A stretch of 64,000 bases of DNA from Paenibacillus sp. BIC5C1 (GCF_032399705.1 NZ_CP135922.1:1488001-1552000), one strand, 5' to 3'. Counted from the stretch's first letter, positions 49,141 through 59,634 are shown. The notes: generated by a model from the sequence alone, not told the origin. Numbers and translations are program-made.

Positions 49141-51315
49141 TTATTCAGGAGTTACGGTTGCAGGCGCGGTTGTATCTTCGGCAGTTTCCTCATCTGAGGA
49201 AGTTTCTGATTGCGGCTGCTTTGTCATCAGGTCAGCTACGATCTTGTCGGTTGGCTGTGTAAACAGCTGGTACATAATCGCTGCTTCTTCCTGGCGAATC
49301 AGTGGTTTGCGGGAGAGGAAATCGACTGATCCATCCTCCAGCGCCTTCACTTCAGGACCGTGGATACCTAGCTTAACCATCATCTGGATTGCAGGCACCG
49401 CCCAAGCATCTGTCTGCCCAGCCAGCTTCACATCCTCGAACAGTTCATTTGGGTATTGCAGCTGGAGGCTTCTCCAGATCATCACCATGGCTTCCTGACG
49501 TGTGATGACCTGATCCGGTTTGAACTGTTTCTCATCCGCACCTGCTATCATGCCGGATTCATAACCTAGCTGAATGTAACCGGCAGCAGGGTGAGTTGCC
49601 CAGTCGGTATCCGCAGGTGGCGTCGTTTTACTGGCCTTCAGCCCGCTCATTTTAAGGACATCCTCAATGAATTCAGCCCGTGTAACCGCATTTTTGGGTT
49701 GAAAAGCTTCACTTGCATCATTGCTATAGTATCCAAGGGATTGTAATCCATAGATAGCTTCAGCATAAGGACTATTTGCCTGGACATCCCGAAAACCTTG
49801 GGGTTTCTGTCCTTTTTTCTCATAACCCATGGGGTTGAGATAAGGTTCTTTCATATAGATGGTTCCATCATCATTTTCCTTGAACGCCGTGAACTGGCCT
49901 GTTAATTCATCCTTGAAGAGATTATCTTCAACCTGAATCAGGGTACGTGGGCCAAGGAAGACGTCCGAAATGCTCAATTGTCCAGGTTCTTTGCCGCCCT
50001 CTTTCAAGGAACTGACAATGGTGCTCAGTCGCAGATCCGCGTAAAGCCCGGCGAAGCGTTGCAGCTCATCAACAGTTTGAGGTGTATAGTCCTTGAACTT
50101 GACGGGCTCCGCATATTGCGGGAAGAACGTTTGGATAAAGGCAGGATAGAAGAGATTACGAAGTGCTCCCGTTTGGTTGTAAGTAAGGAAGACACCTGTG
50201 TTTTGCTCAGGAATAAGGAAGAGATAAGAGCTGAATCCGATTAGGTCGCCAGCCTTGGTGATAATTTTGGAACTGCTGCCTGCACCCGGAAGCTGAAAAG
50301 CAGCTTCAAATCCATAAGTGGTATTGGGTAGCAGCGGATGAATGGAAGAACGGTATTGTTCCATGCTTTTTACTGTAGATTCTTTCCAAATACGTTCGTT
50401 ATCCTTCACACCATCATTCAGGAAAGCGATCATGAAATTACCGATATCCTCTGCCGTTGAGAGCATGCCGCCTTGAGGCATGGGTGCTGGGGAAAGGGTG
50501 TACGGGTCGAGTGGATTATGGCCCGCATCATAGGCTGTTGCAAGTTGGTTTTTGAACTTGCCGTTCAGCATAAAACTGCTGTTATCCATACCCAGAGGTT
50601 TGAAGATATGTTGCTGCATATACGATTCAAACGGCTCGCCGCTCACATTCTCCACAATCATGCCAAGTAGCAGGAAGGAGAAATTGTCGTACATGTAGGC
50701 GCTACCAGGTTCTCTAACGACAGGTGGCATATGTAACTTGGCATAATCCTCCATCGATACACTTTTGTTAAAATCATCATGGATGTCTTCCTGCTGCGGG
50801 TCGCGAATCTCGAATCCGGTGGTGTGAGTGAGCAGATTCTCTACCGTTACAGGTTTGTCAAAAGGATTATCGAATTCCAGTCCTTTCACATAGGTCTGAA
50901 AATCAGCCTTCAGATCCACCTTGCCTTGCTCTACGAGTTGCATGACAGCGGCTGATGTGAATGTTTTGGAGACCGAGGCGATACGAAAGGTGGTGTTTTT
51001 CGGATCAACGGGCTCTTTGCTCTCCAGATCGGAATATCCATACCCTTTCTCTGCCACGACTTTTCCATCTTTGACAACGACTACGGAAGCACCTACATAT
51101 TGGGCCTTCGCTTCGGCGGAATCAAAAAATGAATCCAGAAAGGCTGTTGCGGACTCCGTTGTCAGCGCTGTCACTTTTCCTTTTTCATCGACCGCAGCAG
51201 GTGCGGTCTCCGCATGCACGGCGGGTGCCCATAAACTGAGGGACAGGACCAACGCCATGAACGCCCCCGTTAGGGAGGTGAGCCTGAAGCGGGTGCTTCG
51301 ATTGGATAAATGCAT
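49141..51315 (-). CDS. Secreted beta-lactamase-fold serine hydrolase with SLH domains
   Basis: A 724-residue exported protein with signal peptide (about 1-36, ending AVHAE). The class C beta-lactamase/PBP-type hydrolase domain (about 50-385) has the SxxK motif ASVSKTFT near residue 114 and YDNFSFLLLG as the Tyr-x-Asn motif. After a beta domain come three degenerate SLH units (about 505-690: FRDVQANSPYAEAIYGL, ADTDWATHPAAGYIQLG, FEDVKLAGQTDAWAVPA), then an acidic Thr/Glu tail. AAGGAG precedes ATG 51315. It is likely a cell-wall-bound D-amino-acid peptidase or esterase; the substrate cannot be told from the sequence. Confidence 0.88.
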   Translation of the reverse strand: MHLSNRSTRFRLTSLTGAFMALVLSLSLWAPAVHAETAPAAVDEKGKVTALTTESATAFLDSFFDSAEAKAQYVGASVVVVKDGKVVAEKGYGYSDLESKEPVDPKNTTFRIASVSKTFTSAAVMQLVEQGKVDLKADFQTYVKGLEFDNPFDKPVTVENLLTHTTGFEIRDPQQEDIHDDFNKSVSMEDYAKLHMPPVVREPGSAYMYDNFSFLLLGMIVENVSGEPFESYMQQHIFKPLGMDNSSFMLNGKFKNQLATAYDAGHNPLDPYTLSPAPMPQGGMLSTAEDIGNFMIAFLNDGVKDNERIWKESTVKSMEQYRSSIHPLLPNTTYGFEAAFQLPGAGSSSKIITKAGDLIGFSSYLFLIPEQNTGVFLTYNQTGALRNLFYPAFIQTFFPQYAEPVKFKDYTPQTVDELQRFAGLYADLRLSTIVSSLKEGGKEPGQLSISDVFLGPRTLIQVEDNLFKDELTGQFTAFKENDDGTIYMKEPYLNPMGYEKKGQKPQGFRDVQANSPYAEAIYGLQSLGYYSNDASEAFQPKNAVTRAEFIEDVLKMSGLKASKTTPPADTDWATHPAAGYIQLGYESGMIAGADEKQFKPDQVITRQEAMVMIWRSLQLQYPNELFEDVKLAGQTDAWAVPAIQMMVKLGIHGPEVKALEDGSVDFLSRKPLIRQEEAAIMYQLFTQPTDKIVADLMTKQPQSETSSDEETAEDTTAPATVTPE

Positions 51316-51472
51316 GTAAACACTCCTTCAAAAGAAAATTTTGTAAAAGGAACTCTCCTGTTTATTACTGATTACTGCCCCGATAGGTTTCAAGAGAGTA
51401 GATTGTGATATCCATTCCTCTATAGAACTCACAACGATCAGGAGCCAAATACAGCATAGAGGAGCTTGGAAT

Positions 51473-52723
51473 TTAAGAGGCATCTGCACAAGGTTGTGGT
51501 TCACTTTGACCCGTTGACCGGGGAAGCGACTGCCGGAAAAATATAAGAGCACCGATACCCATCAATACATACAGGCCAGCCATTGCATAAGAAGGCAGAA
51601 AGGCTCCCATCGTTAGGCCAAGACTCCCCAGCAGAGCGGCCGTGTTATAACTCATGCCGTCAGCGGCCATATAGGCAGCACGGTCGGAGTCGGGAATCAT
51701 GCCAGCAAGCATGACCTGACGGACAGGCGCATACATGATTTCACCAATGGTTAACAGTACAGCGGATGTAATAAGCAGCCAGGCCCAATTGCTAAAAGCG
51801 AGCACGGCAAAACCAGTAGTGTACAGACACATGCCAACGGTCATGATAAATCTGGATTGGAAACGCCCCAGCCATTTGGAGAATGGAATGGCCATGATTA
51901 CGACGAGTACAGTGTTAATCGCCATGATCAGACTGAACATCTGCAGACCTGAGATGTCCCAACGGAACAGTTGGGCGTTGAATTCATTTTTCAGACGAAC
52001 GGCGATGTATTTATCCATTTGGAACTCCAGAGAGACAGCCAGTACCGTTGCGGTGAAAAACACCATAAAACGCTTGTCCCTAAGTACATCACTATACGTT
52101 TTCAGTATATTTCTATTAATTGGGGCATTAAGCTGCTTGAAGTGTTTATTATCCATTGTTTCATGAATATAGAACAAGAGAATAAATAATGTAACCAGGC
52201 TCTCTATGCATACCAGACTGAACAAAATGAAGCGGAAGGACTCGAATAATAACCCGCCCATCAGCGCACCAATCGTAACGGCAACGTTGGTGGTCCAATA
52301 TTGCAGCCCATAGACATACTGACGTTCATGTTCATTGCTCACGTCTACAATCATGGCATTGGCAATGGGCCCGGTGATACCCGAGCTGATGCTGCTAAGC
52401 AGAAACATTGCACAAGTTAAAGGAACGGAGTCGAGCCATGGGGAGTTAGCGGCAGCCAGCCAGAACAGGGCGAATACCTGCAGCAGTTGGGCGATGACCG
52501 TCAGTTTCTTGCGCCCGACTCGGTCAGACCAGTATCCTGCGCCCAAGCCAACAATCATGGAGGCAGCAATATTAACGGTTAACAGCATGCCTGCCCAGCC
52601 TGCACCAATCTGGACACTCAGATAAATCGCCATAAAAGGAATAATGGATTTCTGAGTTAGATCCGTAAAAAAATCAGTAATGATACGAATCTTGATGTTG
52701 CGATGTAAATCAGTATATTTCAT
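51473..52723 (-). CDS. MFS transporter
   Basis: A 416-residue major facilitator with twelve predicted helices and the loop 2-3 motif GAGYWSDRVGRKK near residue 62. It resembles drug or sugar efflux pumps of the DHA1/SET kind. GGAAGGAAG lies about ten bases before ATG 52723. It is divergent from an SgrR-like regulator 141 bases away. In E. coli SgrR is divergent from the sugar exporter setA, so export of a phosphorylatable sugar or analogue is a reasonable guess. Confidence 0.85.
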   Translation of the reverse strand: MKYTDLHRNIKIRIITDFFTDLTQKSIIPFMAIYLSVQIGAGWAGMLLTVNIAASMIVGLGAGYWSDRVGRKKLTVIAQLLQVFALFWLAAANSPWLDSVPLTCAMFLLSSISSGITGPIANAMIVDVSNEHERQYVYGLQYWTTNVAVTIGALMGGLLFESFRFILFSLVCIESLVTLFILLFYIHETMDNKHFKQLNAPINRNILKTYSDVLRDKRFMVFFTATVLAVSLEFQMDKYIAVRLKNEFNAQLFRWDISGLQMFSLIMAINTVLVVIMAIPFSKWLGRFQSRFIMTVGMCLYTTGFAVLAFSNWAWLLITSAVLLTIGEIMYAPVRQVMLAGMIPDSDRAAYMAADGMSYNTAALLGSLGLTMGAFLPSYAMAGLYVLMGIGALIFFRQSLPRSTGQSEPQPCADAS

Positions 52724-52864
52724 GTGCAGTTTTCTTCCTTCCCGTTGGTGTTGTCGATGTACCTGAGTATAATGGAGGAAAACCTGAAGAAAAACTGTAG
52801 AAGCGTACGAGTCAATTTCGTATTTTACTCAGGGGAAGGAAAGGCAGGGATAGTTGTGGAGGTC

Positions 52865-54694
52865 ATGGATCATTATATTCAGCTTCGCATGGCCTTTTCG
52901 AATGTAGACGAAGAGGAAGAAATACATACAACGATTGGTGAACTGGCGAATCATTTATGTTGTACGATGCGCAATATGAATCTGATAATGAACAAATTTA
53001 TGGATCATGGCTGGATCAGATGGAGCCCACAACGCGGCAGAGGGAAGACATCGGTGCTCGTTTTTTGCCATCCACTGTTACAGGCTGTTCAGGAACGATT
53101 TGATCAACTGTTGCAGGGAAACAAGCTGGAAGAGGCCTATGTGCTGGCTTCAACGATGCCGTTCTCGATGAGAGAAATATTGTTGCAAGGATTGCAAGGT
53201 CAGTTCGGTCTGCGTTCCGATCACGGCGCTCGAGGAAGAGTTGATACGCTTCGAATTCCACAGGAGACTGCCTTTGAGACATTGGACCCGACCCGAGCTT
53301 ACATGTGGGGAGAAGTTGGAATTGTTGCGCAGGTATTTGATCGCTTGGTGCAGTACAACGCCGAACGCCAAGTCTGTGAACCGAGTCTTGCCGTTGCATG
53401 GGAGAGCAACCCTGATGGAACAGAGTGGACCTTTTATTTACACAAAGGCATACTCTTTCACCATGGCAGAATGCTTGATGCAGAGGACGTAAGATATACA
53501 TTTGAACGGATTATTTCCGATCAGGAGAACCCCTGCAGGGCACTGTTTGGTTCCATTCATCACATAGAAACGTTCGACGAGCTAATGGTGCGCTTTGTGT
53601 TGCGGTTTCCCAACTTTATGTTCCCGGATTTGATGAGCAGCATGAATGCATCCATCTTGCCACATGATGTGGAACTTGACCCGATGCATCCGATTGGTAC
53701 GGGGCCTTACCGATTGACACGTAATCATCCCAAGCTGCTTGTGCTGGAGGTATTCCCCTCCTATTTTAGGGGGCGGGCATTTATTGATAGGGTTGAAATA
53801 TGGCAGCTTCCTCAGACGGGTCTAGTGGAGTCAGTGATCAAACAGGACTTGTTTCCAGATGGACAGGCTCGTGCGGTTCAACATGAGGTTCAGGGCGGCG
53901 TTTATATGACTTTTAATATGCGAAAAGCAGGCCCACAGCAGGATTTATACTTTCGTCAGGCTGTTCAGCAATTGATGGATCCACAGGAGATGATGGGGGC
54001 ATTGGCACACTCAGGTGTACAGGCTGCATATAGCTTGGTTCGGGATAATTCCAAGGAAAAGCGGGTGCTTGAACGGATAGAATTGAAGCCAACAGCCCTC
54101 TCTGCGGACGCTTCCCTTGTAAGAGCTTCAGAGCTGTTACAACGAAGCAGTTATGCAGGCCAGATCGTGAGTGTATGGGTAGAGGAAGGCGAGAAAATGG
54201 AGACAGACATGGCCTGGTTCGCACATCGTTGTGCGCTTATTGGACTGAAAGTGAGTGTTACGCCAGGTAATCCGGTAGATGCCGTGTACCATGATGAATT
54301 CGCCTCTTATGATGTGATTTATACGGGTGAAGTGTTCGATGAGCATGTGACGCTGAGTCTACTAACGATGTATACGTTCCATAATACGCTGTTCCTCATG
54401 GCACTGGATGACGAGCGAAAAAGCGAGCTGGAACGTGAATGCAGACACGTCGTTATGATCCAGGATAGTGCTGAACGATTGCGTACGCTAATGACGTTGG
54501 AGGAACGGCTCATTCAAGAGGCCTTGCTCCTGCCTACATACAGCTTCAGGGAAGAACATGCACACCACGTTTCGCTTCAAGATTATCGTGTAGTAGCATT
54601 CGGTATGCCTGATCTGCGTCGATTGTGGGTGAAGAGAAGTCCGAATACTGAAGAAGATACTGCGAGTTATCCGGCGTATATCCCATTGTGGTAA
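52865..54694 (+). CDS. SgrR-like transcriptional regulator with a solute-binding domain
   Basis: A 609-residue protein. An N-terminal winged helix-turn-helix (IGELANHLCCTMRNMNLIMN, then MDHGWIRWSPQRGRGK) matches the SgrR_N family; residues about 145-480 form an SBP_bac_5 oligopeptide/sugar-binding domain (LDPTRAYMWGEVGIVAQVFD, WTFYLHKGILFHHG, AEDVRYTFER, PIGTGPYRL). It lacks a signal peptide, as expected for a cytoplasmic one-component sensor. The start is uncertain: ATG 52865 has GGAGG only two bases upstream, and GTG 52856 has AAGGAAAGGCAGGG well placed. The pairing with the MFS gene suggests it regulates that pump. Confidence 0.83.
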   Translation: MDHYIQLRMAFSNVDEEEEIHTTIGELANHLCCTMRNMNLIMNKFMDHGWIRWSPQRGRGKTSVLVFCHPLLQAVQERFDQLLQGNKLEEAYVLASTMPFSMREILLQGLQGQFGLRSDHGARGRVDTLRIPQETAFETLDPTRAYMWGEVGIVAQVFDRLVQYNAERQVCEPSLAVAWESNPDGTEWTFYLHKGILFHHGRMLDAEDVRYTFERIISDQENPCRALFGSIHHIETFDELMVRFVLRFPNFMFPDLMSSMNASILPHDVELDPMHPIGTGPYRLTRNHPKLLVLEVFPSYFRGRAFIDRVEIWQLPQTGLVESVIKQDLFPDGQARAVQHEVQGGVYMTFNMRKAGPQQDLYFRQAVQQLMDPQEMMGALAHSGVQAAYSLVRDNSKEKRVLERIELKPTALSADASLVRASELLQRSSYAGQIVSVWVEEGEKMETDMAWFAHRCALIGLKVSVTPGNPVDAVYHDEFASYDVIYTGEVFDEHVTLSLLTMYTFHNTLFLMALDDERKSELERECRHVVMIQDSAERLRTLMTLEERLIQEALLLPTYSFREEHAHHVSLQDYRVVAFGMPDLRRLWVKRSPNTEEDTASYPAYIPLW

Positions 54695-54719
54695 AGAATG
54701 TAATTACTACAATGGGATA
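54679..54719. terminator. Hairpin between convergent genes
   Basis: TATCCCATTGTGGTAA and TTACTACAATGGGATA form a long stem that includes the stop codon of the SgrR-like gene. It lacks a clear T-run. Confidence 0.6.
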
Positions 54720-54736
54720 GGCTGGAGGGGATGTTT

Positions 54737-56230
54737 TTATACTGAAGGCGTCTTAATAAATTCAATCGGATTCGTGCCTGGTTCGAGCAACAATGGTATG
54801 GATATAGAGCTTATTGTATCTTGTTCATCTGCCTTAAACGTAAAAGTGATTTTCAAGCCAAACAGGACAAGCTCTACGGAAAACGTATCTTTTCCAGTGT
54901 ATTCCATAGGCATTTCAATGGCATTCAAAGTGGCCTGTAAACCATCGTTCGACTGTTGAATAACGATTTCGCCGTAACCCGGATGGCTATAACTTCCCGC
55001 ATACGCAGATAAAGGACGATCATGGGGATGAACCTGAGTTTCTACAGATTTTTCCTCAACAGAGGTTTCTGGAGTAGCTGGTGTTTCTATGGTGTTTGTT
55101 GCTGCTTCGGAATCAGTTGATTCTCCAGTCATTAATTTGGCTAATCTCCCGCTCCAATCTACAGGTTCCAATCCAAGCAAACGATCAATAACGTTAAAAG
55201 AAATCGTATAGGGAAGAATGCTTCCATTGGTATTGCAAAGGACTACAACACCGATCTGTTCCTCCGGTAAAAAGGCGACCTGTGAAGCGAATCCATCAAT
55301 TGCCCCACCGTGATGAATCATGGCGTGTCCGCGATAAGAATCAATCATCCAGCCCAGACCATACGTGCTAACAGGTAGCTCTTTGCAGTGGAACGGTGAA
55401 TCACTAGCCATTTGCGGGCTGCGTGTAATAGCCAACTGTTCTTTGGAAATCAGCTGTTTCCCACCCTGTTGCCCTTGATTCAATTGAAATTGCACCCAGG
55501 CGATCATATCAACCAGATTGCTGTTAATGGAGCCAGCAGGGCCTACGGCATCTAGTTTCCGAAAAGGTATCCGCGTATTCTCACCGTTTTGATCCATATA
55601 GGGGAATGCAAAGTCAGGTTGATTCTGCATCTCATCAACAGAGAAGACACTTGAATTCATACCAAGTGGATTAAACAGGGACTCCTGGACAACATTCTCC
55701 CATGAAGTTCCTTTGAGTTGACCCACCAGATAACCAGCTGCCATATACATCAGGTTCTGATATTGCCACTTGTTCCGAAAGTCCTCATTAGGCTCCAGAT
55801 ACTGAAGCGCGTTTACGAGTTCTTCTCTGCTCCGTGATGAGTTGTACCATGCCATATCGTGCCTTGGAAGTCCGGAGCGATGACAGAGCATATCGCGGAT
55901 GGTCAGGCGTTCTGTGGCTACAGGATCGAACATTTTGAAGTCTTTCAAATACGTTCTGACAGGTGTGTCCCACTTCAGAATGTCCTGATCGACGAGCAGG
56001 GCGGCGGTTGATGCTGTGAAGGCTTTGGTACTTGAACCGATTGCGAATAAGGTATGGGGGGTGACTTCAAGCTTGGACTCCAGGTCGCGATAACCGTATC
56101 CTTTTTGCAAAATGACTTCATCCTTGTGGATAACCGCTACGGCGACACCTACTCCTTTCCAACGTTGAAGCTGCTCTTCCACAAAATCATCCAATCCATT
56201 CAGCAATGAGTGAAGGTAGGTTGTGTTCAT
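54737..56230 (-). CDS. Beta-lactamase-fold serine hydrolase
   Basis: A 497-residue protein without an obvious signal peptide. The hydrolase domain (about 1-345) has SxxK in GSSTKAFTAST near residue 65, the YQN motif in WQYQNLMYMAAGYL and HHGGAIDGFAS near residue 310. A linker rich in Thr, Glu and Pro leads to a C-terminal DUF3471-like beta domain (about 405-497). GGAGGAAAATA precedes ATG 56230. Relatives include EstB-like esterases and D-aminopeptidases. It is separate from the SLH-anchored hydrolase at 49141, with which it shares only the catalytic fold. Confidence 0.87.
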   Translation of the reverse strand: MNTTYLHSLLNGLDDFVEEQLQRWKGVGVAVAVIHKDEVILQKGYGYRDLESKLEVTPHTLFAIGSSTKAFTASTAALLVDQDILKWDTPVRTYLKDFKMFDPVATERLTIRDMLCHRSGLPRHDMAWYNSSRSREELVNALQYLEPNEDFRNKWQYQNLMYMAAGYLVGQLKGTSWENVVQESLFNPLGMNSSVFSVDEMQNQPDFAFPYMDQNGENTRIPFRKLDAVGPAGSINSNLVDMIAWVQFQLNQGQQGGKQLISKEQLAITRSPQMASDSPFHCKELPVSTYGLGWMIDSYRGHAMIHHGGAIDGFASQVAFLPEEQIGVVVLCNTNGSILPYTISFNVIDRLLGLEPVDWSGRLAKLMTGESTDSEAATNTIETPATPETSVEEKSVETQVHPHDRPLSAYAGSYSHPGYGEIVIQQSNDGLQATLNAIEMPMEYTGKDTFSVELVLFGLKITFTFKADEQDTISSISIPLLLEPGTNPIEFIKTPSV

Positions 56231-56524
56231 TATTTTCCTCCAGTTTAAAATAGAGTTGTACATCAATTCAGCTACATAATAGTGGTATGTAATACATTGG
56301 TTGGGTTGTTATCTGTATTTACTATGAAGAATATGGTTGGATTTTACATCCTACCCGAGACTGATTTTGTTACCAGACAGGGTATTGCGGCACTAGATGA
56401 TGCAATGCTTGTCAAACTAGTCCGCATATATCGAACAAGTCCCTCATAACATGTACTAATCAAGTAGGGGTTCTGCTGTACGCACAATCCTGAAGTGAAA
56501 ACATGTGCTAAAGGGGATGATGTC

Positions 56525-57727
56525 ATGCGCCGAATATCATGGATGCTTGCCATGGTATTGGTCTTATCGACCTTACTTGCCGCCTGCGGGAAGAAGGATG
56601 CGGCAGCCGTGGTCAAAGATCTGAACGAAGTCGTAGGAGAAATGGAAAGTTATCAGGGGGCAGGCGTTATGACGCTGCATACCGGAGATACGCCGCAGCA
56701 GTACAAGGTCGAGGTATGGCATCAAAAGCCTTCATATTATCGTATCGCGTTAACCAATGCCAAAAAAGATGTAACGCAAATTGTACTGCGCAATGATGAG
56801 GGCGTATTTGTCCTGACGCCGAGCCAGAACAAAAGCTTCCGTTTCCAGAGTAACTGGCCGGATAACCAAGGCCAGGTTTACCTCTACGAGACGCTGATCC
56901 GCAGCATAACAGGTGATTCGACCCGCCAGTTTGCCGATGAGAAGGAAAGCTATGTATTCGATGTAGCTGCCAACTACAATACACATGCATTGGTCAGACA
57001 GAAAATATGGTTAAACAAAAGTGATTACGCTCCAAAACAGGTTGAAGTATCCGATTCGAATGCCAATGTGGTGGTCGATGTGAAGTTCGATAGCTTCAAA
57101 TTTGGTACCGCATTTGAGAAAGACGCTTTTGACATGCAGCGTAATATGACTGCTGCTACTGAAAATGGAGGCAAGCCAGGTGCTGACTCAGGCGCGGCTC
57201 CTGCTGGGGATGGTAAAGAAACTACCAATCCTCAATCTGCAACAGAGGAAGGTTCTGCATCGAATCCAAGCGGAACCGTTAGTGACGGACAGACGGGTGT
57301 GAGTGATAACGCCGAGCAGCAAGGTTCAGAAGATCCAGCCAGCGGGCAAGGAACCGAAGAACCTACATCGGCTGAGCCGGAAGGTACAGGCAGCTTCGGA
57401 GTTATTCAGCCGACATATGCCCCGGAAGGGGTCAAACTGAAAGACGATCAGATCGTGGAAGGATCAGGAGACTATTCGGTTATGCTTCGCTACGAAGGAA
57501 CATATAACTACACGATTTTTGAAGCGCGGCCGCAGGACAGAGCCGTATCGCTTGCCCCATCGCGTGTTCTGGATCTTGGATTCACCCTCGGTATGATAAG
57601 CGGAGATGCGTTGCAGACACTCACATGGATGTCAGATGGAGTAGAGTACAGGATTACAAGCGCAGATTTGCCAGATAATGAGATGATACAGATTGCGACC
57701 TCCATGCAGGAAGAGTCAGGGAAATGA
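56525..57727 (+). CDS. LolA-like sporulation-associated lipoprotein, YdcC type
   Basis: A 400-residue lipoprotein with lipobox STLLAAC (Cys near residue 22). The LolA-like sheet domain occupies about residues 35-215 (MESYQGAGVMTLHT, YKVEVWHQKPSYYRIAL, KSFRFQSNWPDNQG, QKIWLNKSDYAPKQVEV). A long low-complexity Gly/Ser/Glu/Thr segment (about 220-300) follows, then a DUF4367 domain (about 305-395). B. subtilis YdcC, in the same place before alr, is a sporulation protein of this family. AAAGGGG precedes ATG 56525. Confidence 0.88.
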   Translation: MRRISWMLAMVLVLSTLLAACGKKDAAAVVKDLNEVVGEMESYQGAGVMTLHTGDTPQQYKVEVWHQKPSYYRIALTNAKKDVTQIVLRNDEGVFVLTPSQNKSFRFQSNWPDNQGQVYLYETLIRSITGDSTRQFADEKESYVFDVAANYNTHALVRQKIWLNKSDYAPKQVEVSDSNANVVVDVKFDSFKFGTAFEKDAFDMQRNMTAATENGGKPGADSGAAPAGDGKETTNPQSATEEGSASNPSGTVSDGQTGVSDNAEQQGSEDPASGQGTEEPTSAEPEGTGSFGVIQPTYAPEGVKLKDDQIVEGSGDYSVMLRYEGTYNYTIFEARPQDRAVSLAPSRVLDLGFTLGMISGDALQTLTWMSDGVEYRITSADLPDNEMIQIATSMQEESGK

Positions 57728-57766
57728 TTTGGAAAGTATAGTCGTCCTAACATAAGGAATGCTAAG

Positions 57767-57795
57767 AAGCATCGGAGATATTCTCCGGTGCTTTG
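57767..57795 (+). terminator. Terminator after the YdcC-type gene
   Basis: AAGCATCGGAGA and TTCTCCGGTGCTT pair around two bases, followed by TT. The T-run is short. Confidence 0.7.
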
Positions 57796-58185
57796 CTGCA
57801 TATAGAGGTCATCTTTCCTGCCTTATAGCAGTGATTCACAGGATTTGATTTCCGTTGAAACTAAAGGTATCAACAGCCGATGATCCTGCGTAAGATAAGC
57901 AAGGGATTAGGTCCAGTGGACTCAATAATGCAAAACACGCTTCTACGCGGGAGGAACCGGGTAATTAATACGATATAAGCAGATAAGTTGCGTTATGCAG
58001 AGGTGATTATCTCATTCATGGTCTGGCTTATAGGTCTTATTCGGCGTTTGCTCCCGACTCCGGGATAGCGCTCCTGTATGTGTTTTGGACTGCAGATCTT
58101 CCGTTCATTTGACAGTCACATGCTTGAGCATTACGATGGAGTCTGACGTGAGCCGGATTAAGATGATTAGAGAAGGTGACTTAAC
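57796..58185. other. Intergenic stretch before alr
   Basis: About 390 bases without a convincing gene, promoter or RNA. The GC content is close to that of coding DNA, so a decayed gene is possible. Confidence 0.4.
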
Positions 58186-59373
58186 GTGCAAGAACAATAT
58201 CGGCCGACCCAAGCGGAAATCAATTTGGATCATTTGTGCACCAACGTAGACGCTTTCCGCGAAGCATTGCCGCAAGGCATGAAACTGCTCGCTTGTGTGA
58301 AGGCAAATGCCTATGGGCATGGAGCAGTGGAAACGGCCAGAGAGCTGGAACGAGTTGGTGTGGATTACTTAAGTGTAGCTTTTCTTGACGAAGCGCTTGA
58401 ATTGCGACAACACGGAATTACCCTTCCGATTCTAGTATTGGGCTACACGCCGCCAGAAGGCATAGCTGAAGCCTGGAGACATGATGTAACCATTACGCTA
58501 TTCAGTAGAGAAGTACTCGAAGCCATTCAACATTTGGAAACGGGCACATCCTCTCGTAAGCTGAAGGTTCACATTAAAATCGACAGCGGTATGGGCAGGC
58601 TTGGTCTGTTGCCTGGCGATGAGGCACTTGCTTTTATTCAGGAAGCAGCCAAGGTGAATCAGGTCATGCTGGAAGGCATGTTTACCCATTTTGCCAAGGC
58701 GGATGAAAAAGACAAGACCTATACACTGGAGCAGTATCGACGGTTCCGAGGCGTGGTTGATGCGCTGCGGGATCAGGGATGTGTCATCCCGATTATACAT
58801 ACGGCGAACAGCGCCGCCGCCATTGATACGCCGGAATTGTCCTACGATATGGTGCGTGTGGGAATCAGCCTTTACGGACTGTATCCTACGGCAGAGGTGA
58901 ATCATCAGGTGGTGAAGCTGTCCCCGGTATTGACACTGAAGACGAAGGCGGTTCTGGTCAAAACGTTGCCGCCCCATTGGGGTGTCAGCTACGGAACCCG
59001 TTATGTAACACATGGGAACGAACGAATAGCGACCCTGCCTATCGGCTATGCAGACGGATTTTCAAGAATGCTGTCAGGTAAAGCACAAGTACTTGTGCGC
59101 GGCCGCCGTGTTCCCGTCGTCGGTACGATCTGCATGGATCAGTGTATGGTGTCGCTACAATCTTTTGCAGCAGAAGCAGAAGAAATTCAAGTCGGCGAAG
59201 AGGTTGTTATCATCGGTCACCAATCGGGTGCAGTCATAACTGCAGACGAGGTGGCATCTCAGCTCGGTACAATTCACTACGAAGTGATCTGCATGATGGC
59301 GCATCGAATCCCGCGGGTTTATACCCGTCATGGAGCAGTAGTCGCCAGAATCAATCCTCTTTTGACATCCTGA
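58186..59373 (+). CDS. alr: Alanine racemase
   Basis: A 395-residue PLP enzyme that interconverts L- and D-alanine for peptidoglycan. The PLP Lys lies in LLACVKANAYGHG near residue 39; the catalytic Tyr is in WGVSYGTRY near residue 270, and IDSGMGRLG, MFTHFAKADE and GTICMDQCMV are family signatures. It starts at GTG 58186, six bases after AGAAGGTGA. The order lipoprotein, alr, antitoxin, toxin is as in B. subtilis. Confidence 0.97.
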   Translation: MQEQYRPTQAEINLDHLCTNVDAFREALPQGMKLLACVKANAYGHGAVETARELERVGVDYLSVAFLDEALELRQHGITLPILVLGYTPPEGIAEAWRHDVTITLFSREVLEAIQHLETGTSSRKLKVHIKIDSGMGRLGLLPGDEALAFIQEAAKVNQVMLEGMFTHFAKADEKDKTYTLEQYRRFRGVVDALRDQGCVIPIIHTANSAAAIDTPELSYDMVRVGISLYGLYPTAEVNHQVVKLSPVLTLKTKAVLVKTLPPHWGVSYGTRYVTHGNERIATLPIGYADGFSRMLSGKAQVLVRGRRVPVVGTICMDQCMVSLQSFAAEAEEIQVGEEVVIIGHQSGAVITADEVASQLGTIHYEVICMMAHRIPRVYTRHGAVVARINPLLTS

Positions 59374-59634
59374 TAGCTGGACTGGACGCTATTTCCAATA
59401 AACTTTTTTTCAGAACAGAAGGAAAACTGTCGGAGCATCTCGAATTATGAATGATGACTGGGATGAAAAATCCTGAAAAGAGATGTTTGGTCTGTACGAA
59501 TAATGTTCCCCGTGTTTATAATGGAGTACAGCATACTTGATATACTCGGGGCATATATATTCCTTTGTATAAAAGTTCTGGAAAAACGTAATACTGGTTC
59601 ACAATGGCGAAAGGTTTGTGGGGGTGGAAGAAAG

